The notes under the pieces were generated by a model, which made no database searches, was not told where the DNA came from, and saw only the letters and a list, made by a program, of their open reading frames with translations. A program made the translations under genes and the position numbers. DNA of 64,000 nucleotides from Eubacterium sp. AM49-13BH (GTDB lineage: Bacteria > Bacillota > Clostridia > Lachnospirales > Lachnospiraceae), in the NCBI RefSeq assembly GCF_003464165.1, contig NZ_QSEK01000009.1, positions 13,953 to 77,952 of the forward strand. Reading direction: 5' to 3'. Positions 53,877 through 61,836 of this stretch are shown one piece after another (the first letter of the stretch is position 1; each line of letters starts with the position of its first letter).

Positions 53877-54871
53877 TACTTATAAGCTCCAAGTGTAGCT
53901 GCCATCACAGCCTTGATTGTATGCATTCTGTTCTCAGCCTCATCGAATACAACTGACTGCTCTGACTCAAATACTTCATCTGTAACTTCCATCTCATCAA
54001 GACCGAATTTGTCATGAATTTCTTTACCAATCTTAGTCTTAAGGTCATGGAATGCAGGAAGACAGTGCATAAATATTGCGTTCTTAGAAGCATTGTCCAT
54101 AACTGCCTTGTTAACCTGATATGGAAGAAGTGCCTTGATTCTCTCTGCCCATACTTCGTCAGGCTCACCCATTGATACCCATACATCTGTATATAATACA
54201 TCTGCATCCTTAGTTCCTGCCTTAACATCTTCTGTAAGTGTTACTGAACCACCGCTTATCTTTGCCCATTCCTCACACTGTGCAACGAGTTCCTTGTCAG
54301 GGAAATATTCCTTAGCTGTGCAAGCTGTGTAATGAAGTCCTAACTTAGAGCAGACAATCATAAGTGAATTACCCATGTTGTATCTTGCATCACCCATGTA
54401 TACGAACTTAACACCCTTTAATCTGCCGAGCTTCTCTTTGATTGTAAGCATATCTGCAAGCATCTGTGTTGGATGGTATTCGTTAGTAAGTCCGTTCCAT
54501 ACAGGCACGCTTGAATATTTTGCAAGATCTTCAACTATCTCCTGACCGAATCCTCTGTATTCGATTCCCTCAAACATTGTACAGAGAACTCTTGCTGTAT
54601 CAGCAATGCTCTCTTTCTTGCCAATCTGTGAACCTGTTGGGTCAAGATATGTGACACCCATACCAAGGTCATGGGCTGCTACCTCAAATGAGCAGCGTGT
54701 TCTTGTACTTGTCTTCTCGAATATAAGTGCAACATTCTTTCCGATAAGTGGCTGTTCTACAATGCCCTTTTTCTTCTTATCCTTAAGCTCTGCTGCTAAG
54801 TCTATCAAATATAAAATCTCCTCAGGTGTATAATCCTTGAGTGTTAAAAAGTCGCGTCCCTTTAAATCCAT
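53876..54871 (-). CDS. argF: Ornithine carbamoyltransferase
   Basis: A 331-residue enzyme of arginine synthesis (or of the reverse arginine deiminase route) that joins carbamoyl phosphate and ornithine. Motifs: [15 protein letters not shown] (carbamoyl-phosphate site), [25 protein letters not shown] (ornithine site), MHCLPAFHD. The start is the ATG at 54871 after CAGGAGG; the longer upstream frame has no ribosome-binding site. An ArgR-like box near the start points to the anabolic gene. No other arginine gene is adjacent. Confidence 0.94.
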   Translation of the reverse strand: MDLKGRDFLTLKDYTPEEILYLIDLAAELKDKKKKGIVEQPLIGKNVALIFEKTSTRTRCSFEVAAHDLGMGVTYLDPTGSQIGKKESIADTARVLCTMFEGIEYRGFGQEIVEDLAKYSSVPVWNGLTNEYHPTQMLADMLTIKEKLGRLKGVKFVYMGDARYNMGNSLMIVCSKLGLHYTACTAKEYFPDKELVAQCEEWAKISGGSVTLTEDVKAGTKDADVLYTDVWVSMGEPDEVWAERIKALLPYQVNKAVMDNASKNAIFMHCLPAFHDLKTKIGKEIHDKFGLDEMEVTDEVFESEQSVVFDEAENRMHTIKAVMAATLGAYK

Positions 54872-54904
54872 GACATCCTCCTGTCTGTATGGCAAATTCG
54901 CATA

Positions 54905-54958
54905 CATTGAATAATTAATAACTTTGTTCATTCTATCGCAATTATAGTTCTTCGTCAA
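54905..54958 (-). promoter_or_regulatory. argF promoter with ArgR-like box
   Basis: On the minus strand: -35 TTGACG (54953-54958), 17 bases, -10 TAGAAT (54930-54935). Just after the expected start of transcription lies cattgaataattaataac (54905-54922), which resembles an 18-bp ARG box (TNTGNATWWWWATNCANA) in one half well and the other partly. This would fit arginine repression. Confidence 0.55.
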
Positions 54959-54975
54959 ATGTGTCTTCTTTTCTT

Positions 54976-55020
54976 ACAAAAATGTGGTGCAGTCACCAGT
55001 TTCCTGATAACCACACCACA
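54976..55020 (-). terminator. Rho-independent terminator of the wall-hydrolase gene
   Basis: TGTGGTG pairs with CACCACA, with an inner stem (GGTTATCAG/CTGGTGACT), followed by TTTTTGT on the minus strand. It lies 14 bases past the stop at 55034. Confidence 0.85.
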
Positions 55021-55033
55021 TTGCATATCCATA

Positions 55034-56035
55034 TTAATGGAATATATGATCTCCAATTATTACGAAATCTGAATAGTTGTTAACATCTACAGTATATAAT
55101 GCTCTGAATGATGTATAACCACCTATATTGTTAACACCTGATAATGCCTCAAGTGCTGCCTGCATACATTCTGTATTTCTAGGGCCATTGGCAAGTCTTT
55201 GCGCAAATCTTTCTGATGGATTGCCTGCTCCATCAGATACGCCAGAGAACTGTGATCTCTGATATATAACCCCTGTAACTGTACCAGGATAATGTCCGCT
55301 TCTTACTCTGTTAAGAATAACATTGGCAACTGCAAGCTTTCCTGCATATGGCTGGTATCCAGCCTCCCAGTCTATAATACATGCCATAAGCCATATATCA
55401 TCATCTGATACGCTCATAGTTGGATTGTATGTTATATCTGTTCCAGATATTGTATTAGCGATTATCCTCTGTTTTCTGGCTTCCTCTGCTGCTGCAGCAG
55501 CTCTTGCTGCCTCTGCTTCTGCCTCAAGTCTTGCTTCCTCTGCAAGTCTTGCAGCTTCTTCCTCTGCCTCGATAGCCTGAATCTCTGCTATTGTATAACC
55601 TGTAAGAAGATTATCTGTTCCTACTTCCTGTGCTAATGCTTCTGCTTCTTCCCCGAAACATAAGCACTGTGTAAGCACATAGCCTTCGCAGTTTCCTGAA
55701 CTCACTTTAGTCCATTCTTTACCAACTGAATCAACATCAACAAGTGTGTTAGTATATAATCTTCCAACAACCTCTAATGTATCTTCATCTGTAGTGTCAT
55801 AAACATCAAGATAAGGATCAGTTATTGCTACTGCCTTATTCTTGTATGTTCCTGTTTCTTCATACCCAGTCACAAGAACTTCTTCTGTATTAGCCGAATA
55901 AGATGCAACTTTAATTCCCGTGTCAGTATTCTGTGTTTTCTCATAGGTAGTCGCTACTGCTGGAAGAACTGGTGTAATGAATAACACGATTGCAGCTCCA
56001 ATATAGCAAGCAGCTTTGCTACTTCTAAGTCTCAT
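55034..56035 (-). CDS. Secreted cell-wall hydrolase (SleB/Hydrolase_2 type) with SH3 domain
   Basis: A 333-residue protein. Signal peptide (CYIGAAIVLFITPVLPAVA), an SH3b-like domain (residues 65-130, DPYLDVYDTTDEDTLEVVGR), an Ala/Glu-rich coiled coil (EEEAARLAEEARLEAEAEAA, about 150-190), then a Hydrolase_2 lytic domain (WLMACIIDWEAGYQPYAGKL ... NVILNRVRSGHYPGTV ... SQFS) to the end. It is probably a vegetative or sporulation-linked amidase/transglycosylase that trims peptidoglycan. The upstream region has a WalR-type box. Confidence 0.88.
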   Translation of the reverse strand: MRLRSSKAACYIGAAIVLFITPVLPAVATTYEKTQNTDTGIKVASYSANTEEVLVTGYEETGTYKNKAVAITDPYLDVYDTTDEDTLEVVGRLYTNTLVDVDSVGKEWTKVSSGNCEGYVLTQCLCFGEEAEALAQEVGTDNLLTGYTIAEIQAIEAEEEAARLAEEARLEAEAEAARAAAAAEEARKQRIIANTISGTDITYNPTMSVSDDDIWLMACIIDWEAGYQPYAGKLAVANVILNRVRSGHYPGTVTGVIYQRSQFSGVSDGAGNPSERFAQRLANGPRNTECMQAALEALSGVNNIGGYTSFRALYTVDVNNYSDFVIIGDHIFH

Positions 56036-56082
56036 ATTATACTTCCCTTTCCGGCGGCTTATTTAGCTACGCCTGCAAAATT

Positions 56083-56099
56083 GTTACAGAATTGTTACA
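56083..56099 (-). promoter_or_regulatory. WalR (YycF)-type box of the wall-hydrolase gene
   Basis: On the minus strand TGTAAC-AATTC-TGTAAC, an exact match to the WalR consensus TGTWAH-N5-TGTWAH. WalR controls wall hydrolases in Firmicutes. The box lies downstream of the -10 (56115-56120), near +10 to +25, the place of a repressor. Additional TGTAAC/TGTTAT half-sites overlap the promoter spacer. Confidence 0.6.
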
Positions 56100-56114
56100 A
56101 TTTATTACGGAATT

Positions 56115-56143
56115 ATAATAACAAAGTTACAGCATTTTGTCAA
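56115..56143 (-). promoter_or_regulatory. Promoter of the wall-hydrolase gene
   Basis: On the minus strand TTGACA (56138-56143), 17 bases, TATTAT (56115-56120), with AT-rich sequence around. It lies between the rRNA methylase terminator and the WalR box. Confidence 0.7.
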
Positions 56144-56148
56144 ATATG

Positions 56149-56175
56149 TTAAAAACCCGCTCATAGAGCGGGTTT
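56149..56175 (-). terminator. Rho-independent terminator of the rRNA methylase gene
   Basis: AACCCGCTC-TAT-GAGCGGGTT is a perfect 9-bp stem with a 3-base loop, followed by TTTAACAT on the minus strand, 16 bases past the stop at 56191. Confidence 0.88.
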
Positions 56176-56190
56176 GCAAGCATATGTATT

Positions 56191-56985
56191 CTATATTGTT
56201 CTCTGGCGTACTGCCTCATATGTAAGAATTGTACACGCTATAGCTGCATTTAACGATTCTACTTCTCCCTGCATAGGAATTCTTATGAGCGTATCAGCCT
56301 GCTTTGTAATGCCATCAGTAAGTCCGTTGCCTTCATTCCCTATAAGAAATGCTGTCGGTGTACTGTAATCTTCACCCAGGTATGTGTTCTTACCATCAAG
56401 ATGTGCGGCATAGACCTTAACGCCGGCTTTCTGACACTGTGTAACAGCTTCACTAAAATCCTGTACATACACGAATGGCACTCTGAATATTGAGCCCATC
56501 GTTGAACGTATAGTCTTAGGATTGTATATATCCACAGTATTAGGACTCATGATAACTCCTGTGACTCCTGCACCCTCTCCCATTCTTAAGATAGTTCCGA
56601 GGTTGCCGGGATCCTGCAGATTCTCTACTAGTATAAGGAGCGGATTGCCTTCAAGCATATCAGAAAGACTGTTATTCTTCATCTTCACAACAGCCATAAT
56701 TCCCTGTGGTGTCTGTGTCTGTGACATTCTGTCAAATACATTATCTGCCACAATCTCAATCATGTCTGCAGTAATTCCCTGTTTTCTTAGCAGTTCCCTG
56801 GCATATTCAGGATTATTATTCTGGAATCTTTCTGACATATATATCTTCACAAGTGAATCTTCCGGCACTTCAGACACCATGCGGATTCCCTCTACCACAT
56901 ATTCATTATTCTTCTTTCTTTCCTTAGCCTTGGAAAGCAGTGACATCACATGCTTTACCTGCGAACTGCTGGTACTGGTTATCAT
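56191..56985 (-). CDS. SpoU-family rRNA 2'-O-methyltransferase
   Basis: A 264-residue protein. The N-terminal substrate-binding domain (residues 8-90, NEYVVEGIRMVSEV) precedes the knotted SPOUT methylase with LILVENLQDPGNLGTILRMG (motif 1), FLIGNEGNGLTD (motif 2) and IPMQGEVESLNAAIACTILT (motif 3). It is RlmB/TsnR-like; which 23S residue it modifies cannot be said. The start is the ATG at 56985 after AAAGGTAAC. It is followed by its own terminator. Confidence 0.92.
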   Translation of the reverse strand: MITSTSSSQVKHVMSLLSKAKERKKNNEYVVEGIRMVSEVPEDSLVKIYMSERFQNNNPEYARELLRKQGITADMIEIVADNVFDRMSQTQTPQGIMAVVKMKNNSLSDMLEGNPLLILVENLQDPGNLGTILRMGEGAGVTGVIMSPNTVDIYNPKTIRSTMGSIFRVPFVYVQDFSEAVTQCQKAGVKVYAAHLDGKNTYLGEDYSTPTAFLIGNEGNGLTDGITKQADTLIRIPMQGEVESLNAAIACTILTYEAVRQRTI

Positions 56986-57035
56986 TATCAGGTTACCTTT
57001 CTTTAAATGTATCACTCCTAATATTATTAAATATA

Positions 57036-58010
57036 TTACTTAGAAAGTAATGCACTTATATTAAATTCATAATCATTAATATCTTTCGTCATAGCAAGTG
57101 CTTCATCAATATCATAATCTACGAATCTGCCATCCTTGTAAGCCACAAGTCTGTTGCTCTTGCCGTCTGCAAGAAGGTCAACTGCATAAGCACCCATAAT
57201 AGATGCATACATTCTGTCCTTACATGTTGGAGAACCACCACGCTGCATATATCCTAATATTGTAGCTCTTGTCTCAACACCTGTTGCTGCCTCAATTCTT
57301 CTTGCCATTCCTGTAGAATGTCCTATACCTTCTGCATTAATGATAAGATGGTGCTTCTTACCTTTCTTTCTTCCCTCAATTATATGGTTGATAAGTGCCT
57401 GCTCATCATTGTCATATCTTTCTGGAAGAAGGATATCCTCTGCACCATTGGCAATACCACACCATAATGCAATATATCCTGCATTACGACCCATAACTTC
57501 AATAATACTGCATCTTTCATGCGATGTAGATGTATCTCTGATTTTATCAATAGCTTCCATTGCTGTATTAACTGCTGTATCAAATCCTATTGTGTAATCT
57601 GTACATGCAATATCAAGATCAATAGTTCCAGGAATTCCTATTGTGTTGATTCCCTGTGCAGCAAGCTTCTGTGCACCTCTGAATGAACCGTCTCCACCGA
57701 TTACAACAATTCCGTCAATTCCATGCTTTCTGCATACTTCAGCACCCTTCTTCTGACCTTCCTCAGTCATGAATTCCATACAACGTGCTGTATAAAGGAC
57801 CGTTCCACCTCTCTGGATAATATCAGCAACGCTTCGCTTGTCCATATCGATTATCTCATCATTAAGTAGTCCGTTATAGCCCTTCTGAATACCTTTGACC
57901 TTAAGTCCCTTATTCAAAGCAGTTCTGACAACTGCACGGATAGCTGCGTTCATGCCTGGAGCATCTCCACCACTTGTTAATACGCCTATTGTTTTAATTT
58001 CCTTTGCCAT
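57036..58010 (-). CDS. pfkA: ATP-dependent 6-phosphofructokinase
   Basis: A 324-residue glycolytic enzyme. GVLTSGGDAPGMNAAIR (ATP site), GGDGSFRGA (about 104; GGDG-S is the ATP form), IGIPGTIDLDIACTDYTIGF with the catalytic Asp, and EVMGRNAGYIA. The usual TIDND is TIDLD here, with the catalytic Asp kept; the replaced Asn lies next to it. AAGGGGAAG precedes the ATG. A 106-base gap separates it from dnaE. Confidence 0.96.
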   Translation of the reverse strand: MAKEIKTIGVLTSGGDAPGMNAAIRAVVRTALNKGLKVKGIQKGYNGLLNDEIIDMDKRSVADIIQRGGTVLYTARCMEFMTEEGQKKGAEVCRKHGIDGIVVIGGDGSFRGAQKLAAQGINTIGIPGTIDLDIACTDYTIGFDTAVNTAMEAIDKIRDTSTSHERCSIIEVMGRNAGYIALWCGIANGAEDILLPERYDNDEQALINHIIEGRKKGKKHHLIINAEGIGHSTGMARRIEAATGVETRATILGYMQRGGSPTCKDRMYASIMGAYAVDLLADGKSNRLVAYKDGRFVDYDIDEALAMTKDINDYEFNISALLSK

Positions 58011-58116
58011 AACTTCCCCTTTCTTATCTCTTCATAATATTTTCTGTTTTATGTTACCACATAATAGAAGAAAAATCTTCATTTTTTGACAAATTTTTAC
58101 CAATCTTAATTAAATT

Positions 58117-61100
58117 TTATGTTGTAGCAACATTTTTTTCACCATATTTATTCTTAAGAATGTAAAGTAGCTCCGATGAAACCTTCACACACTGACTTGG
58201 CGGAAGTGCGATTCTTTGCTTCTCTGCCACACAATATATTGTGACTGTATCTTTACCATCTGATTCATTAAGTATGTCAAATAAATCATCTCTGCACGCT
58301 TCATACTGTGCCAGACTGTCAAATCTTAACCAAAGTCTTCTTGGTACACTGTCAAAGCTTACAAGGCTGTCTGCAATAAGCTTTGCCTCTGCACCTACGT
58401 TAGCCTGCACACGTCCTGTAATAAACACTTTATTGGTCATATCAAGAACTCTTCTGTTCTTCTCATATGCCTTAGGAAACAGTATGACTTCCACACTTCC
58501 AACGAAATCTTCAATTGTAAGGTAAGCCATCTGCTGCCCTGTCTTAGTCGTATTAACCTTGATATTCCTTACAAGTCCGCCTATTGTCTGCTTAGTGCTG
58601 TCTGCTGCCTTAGTTTCTCCTGTCTCCTCATCAATAAGGAAATCTGTACTTCTCGCAGATATATGCTTCTCCCACATACCAGTATATTCATCAAGAGGAT
58701 GTCCTGTTACATATACACCAAGAACTTCTTTCTCTCTTTCAAGAAGATCCTCCTTTTCGAATTCAGAAATATCAGGAATCTTCATCTCCAGGCTCTGTTT
58801 ATCCTCTTCACTTACAAGGTCAAAGAGCGACATCTGCCCTGAGATAGCGTCTTTATTCTGCTTAACAGCCGAATCTATCATTCTTTCATATACGTTGAGC
58901 ATGCCTCTTCTTGTATGTCCAAATGTGTCAAATGCACCTGCAAATATCAAATGTTCCACAGTTCTTTTATTAATTACGCCAGCCATTCTCGTTATGAAAT
59001 CCTGCATTGAATGGAACTCGCCGTTATTGGTTCTCTCTTCAATAATTGCGCTGATTGTAGGCCTTCCCATGCTCTTTACCGCATTAAATCCGAATCTTAT
59101 ATCTTTACCCTCAACGCTGAAATCAGCCACTGAATTGTTGACATCAACAGGAAGTATCTTAATTCCCATCTCCCTTGCCGCAAGAATATATTCTGCAACC
59201 TTGCTTGTCTTATCCGTAACACTCGATATAAGCCACGCCATATACTGTACAGGAAAATGTACTTTTAGATAAGCTGTCTGATATGCAACAACCGCGTAGC
59301 AAGCCGCATGTGACTTGTTAAATGCGTATTTTGCAAAGTCCATCATCTCATCATATATCTTATTGGCTGTCTGCTCGCTTATGCCGTTCTTAATACATCC
59401 AGGCACTCCGTTAGCTTCATTACCATATACGAAATTCTGGCGTTCCTGTTCCATCACATCAAGCTTCTTCTTAGCCATGGCTCTTCGCACATTATCACTT
59501 CCGCCCCATGAATATCCGGCAAGATCACGCACAATCTGCATAACCTGTTCCTGATACACCATACAGCCGTAAGTAGGCTCTAGTATTGGCTCTAACTGAG
59601 GGCACTCATATATTATATTTCCGGCATTCTCTTTCCCCTTAATATACTGTGGAATGAAATCCATAGGTCCCGGTCTGTAAAGTGATATTCCGGCTATCAG
59701 ATCCTCCAGACAGTCCGGCTTTAATTCCTTCATGAAATTCTTCATTCCACCACTCTCTAACTGGAATATACCTGCACATTTGCCCTGACTTATGCAATCG
59801 AACACTGCCTTATCATTATATGGTATCTTATCCACTGAGAACGCAGGATCTATCTGCTGTTCGCACTTCTCTGTCTGTTGGATTACAGTTAAGTTTCTAA
59901 GCCCTAAGAAGTCGAACTTTAACAGTCCTAAATGCTCCAATGTAGGGCCTTCAAACTGTGTTACCTTGACATTATCAGTGCCTACTGCAACAGGAACATA
60001 CTCACCAACATCCTTCTGGCTGATAAGAACACCTGATGCATGGACTGATGCATGTCTTGGAAGACCTTCAAGTCTCTTGGCTTTATCTATAAGGTCATGT
60101 ACTGTCGCATCCTGCTCGTACAGTGCCTTAAATTCTGCATTAGGCTTAATATCCCTGTCTGTATCACCATTCATGGCACTGTCTATTGTAACACCAACCT
60201 TCTGTGGTATCATCTTGGCAATGTTATCAACCATCGCATATGGAAGATCCATAACGCGGCCTACATCCTTGATAACCGCCCTTGCTGCCATTGTTCCAAA
60301 TGTAATTATCTGGCATACGCATTCTTTACCATATTTCTCTATAACATAGTCAATAACCCTCTGCCTGCCCTCCGGAGCAAAGTCCACATCAATATCGGGC
60401 ATGGATACTCGCTCCGGGTTTAAGAATCGCTCAAATACAAGATTATACTTAATAGGATCAAGTGTTGTTATTCCAAGACAGTATGCAACAAGACTTCCTG
60501 CTGCCGAACCTCGTCCCGGTCCTACCGGAATATCGTGTGTCTTGGCATAATTAATGTAATCCCACACAATAAGGAAATAATCTACATATCCCATTGAGTA
60601 GATAACTGACAGTTCATACGAAAGTCTCTGAAATATATCATTAGTATCTTTCGCACGTTTAATAACAACATCCTTTCTGTCAGCTACTATTGATGCTTTT
60701 GCCTGTTCTATAACATCCTCAAGACTTACATCTGCAGTCTTTTCAGGATAACGCTTCTTTAATCCTTCGTAACATAACGCATTAAGATATACCCATGAAT
60801 TCTTTCCATATTCTTCTGGTACATCAAATGCTGGAAGCTTAGTAACTCCGAATTCTATCTCAACATTACATCGTTCTGCTATCTTATGTGTATTCTCGAC
60901 AGCCTCTGGTGCGTATTTGAACAATTCCGCCATCTCTTCCTCTGACTTTAAGTAGAACTGTCCGCCCTCATAACGCATTCTGTTCTCGTCTGAGAGCTTC
61001 TTACCAGTCTGGATACACAATAATATATCGTGTGCATCTACATCATCTGCATATGTGTAATGAACATCATTGGTACATATAAGCTCAATTCCTGTCTCTT

Positions 61101-61683
61101 TATGCATACGCATAAGCTGCGGATTGACATAATGCTGTTCCGCAATTCCATGGTCCTGCAATTCAAGGAAGAAATTACCCTTACCAAATATATCCTGAAG
61201 CTCTAATGCAACATCTCTTGCTGTCTCATACATGCCTCTTGAAAGATATCTCTGCACTTCTCCTGCAAGACACGCACTTGTTGCAATAATGCCATCATGA
61301 TATTCCCTTAATACTTCCTTATCTACTCTTGGCTTATAATAAAATCCTTCTGTAAATCCCTTTGAAACTATCTTCATAAGGTTCTGATAACCTGTGTTAT
61401 TCTCTGCAAGAAGTACAAGATGATTGTATTTGTCCTCGCTCTGCCCTGCGCCTTTATCAAATCTTGAGCCGGGAGCAACATATACTTCGCATCCAAGAAT
61501 CGGCTTGATTCCGACCTTCTTAGCCGCCTCATAAAATGCTATAACACCATACATTACGCCATGGTCAGTTATTGCCAGGCTGTCCATTCCAAGCTCTTTC
61601 GCTCTTTTCGTTATCTCTTTAATCTTGCTGGAACCGTCCAGCAGTGAATATTCTGTATGCACATGCAAATGTGTAAAACTCAT
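58117..61683 (-). CDS. dnaE: DNA polymerase III alpha subunit DnaE
   Basis: A 1,188-residue protein. A PHP domain (HLHVHTEYSLLDGSSKIKEI) at the N-terminus, the polymerase palm with MPDIDVDFAPEGR (about 429) and GRGSAAGSLVAY, the fingers, an HhH region (YRPGPMDFIPQYIKG) and a C-terminal OB-fold (GLVRNIKVNTTKTGQQMAYL). The length is typical of Gram-positive DnaE1-type. It copies DNA in concert with PolC. Intact from the ATG at 61683. Confidence 0.97.
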   Translation of the reverse strand: MSFTHLHVHTEYSLLDGSSKIKEITKRAKELGMDSLAITDHGVMYGVIAFYEAAKKVGIKPILGCEVYVAPGSRFDKGAGQSEDKYNHLVLLAENNTGYQNLMKIVSKGFTEGFYYKPRVDKEVLREYHDGIIATSACLAGEVQRYLSRGMYETARDVALELQDIFGKGNFFLELQDHGIAEQHYVNPQLMRMHKETGIELICTNDVHYTYADDVDAHDILLCIQTGKKLSDENRMRYEGGQFYLKSEEEMAELFKYAPEAVENTHKIAERCNVEIEFGVTKLPAFDVPEEYGKNSWVYLNALCYEGLKKRYPEKTADVSLEDVIEQAKASIVADRKDVVIKRAKDTNDIFQRLSYELSVIYSMGYVDYFLIVWDYINYAKTHDIPVGPGRGSAAGSLVAYCLGITTLDPIKYNLVFERFLNPERVSMPDIDVDFAPEGRQRVIDYVIEKYGKECVCQIITFGTMAARAVIKDVGRVMDLPYAMVDNIAKMIPQKVGVTIDSAMNGDTDRDIKPNAEFKALYEQDATVHDLIDKAKRLEGLPRHASVHASGVLISQKDVGEYVPVAVGTDNVKVTQFEGPTLEHLGLLKFDFLGLRNLTVIQQTEKCEQQIDPAFSVDKIPYNDKAVFDCISQGKCAGIFQLESGGMKNFMKELKPDCLEDLIAGISLYRPGPMDFIPQYIKGKENAGNIIYECPQLEPILEPTYGCMVYQEQVMQIVRDLAGYSWGGSDNVRRAMAKKKLDVMEQERQNFVYGNEANGVPGCIKNGISEQTANKIYDEMMDFAKYAFNKSHAACYAVVAYQTAYLKVHFPVQYMAWLISSVTDKTSKVAEYILAAREMGIKILPVDVNNSVADFSVEGKDIRFGFNAVKSMGRPTISAIIEERTNNGEFHSMQDFITRMAGVINKRTVEHLIFAGAFDTFGHTRRGMLNVYERMIDSAVKQNKDAISGQMSLFDLVSEEDKQSLEMKIPDISEFEKEDLLEREKEVLGVYVTGHPLDEYTGMWEKHISARSTDFLIDEETGETKAADSTKQTIGGLVRNIKVNTTKTGQQMAYLTIEDFVGSVEVILFPKAYEKNRRVLDMTNKVFITGRVQANVGAEAKLIADSLVSFDSVPRRLWLRFDSLAQYEACRDDLFDILNESDGKDTVTIYCVAEKQRIALPPSQCVKVSSELLYILKNKYGEKNVATT

Positions 61684-61778
61684 AGATTTTCCCCTTAATC
61701 TTAAACAATCAAATAACGATACATATTGAAATCAATAGAAAAAATATACCACATTTTCCGTCATATATCTACACGCAA

Positions 61779-61815
61779 TAATAATAAACAGGAGCCTGAT
61801 TATCTCGGACTCCTG
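61779..61815 (-). terminator. Rho-independent terminator of ftsH
   Basis: CAGGAGTCC pairs with GGCTCCTG (one mismatch) across an AT-rich loop, followed on the minus strand by TTTATTATT. It lies about 22 bases past the ftsH stop. Confidence 0.75.
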
Positions 61816-61836
61816 TCTTATGCTTAAATATTCTTA

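Noticed and set aside
58011..58116. A promoter for pfkA in the dnaE-pfkA gap
   Set aside because: TTGTCA is present, but no -10 box at proper spacing is convincing, so pfkA may be read from dnaE or from a weak promoter; I did not list it.
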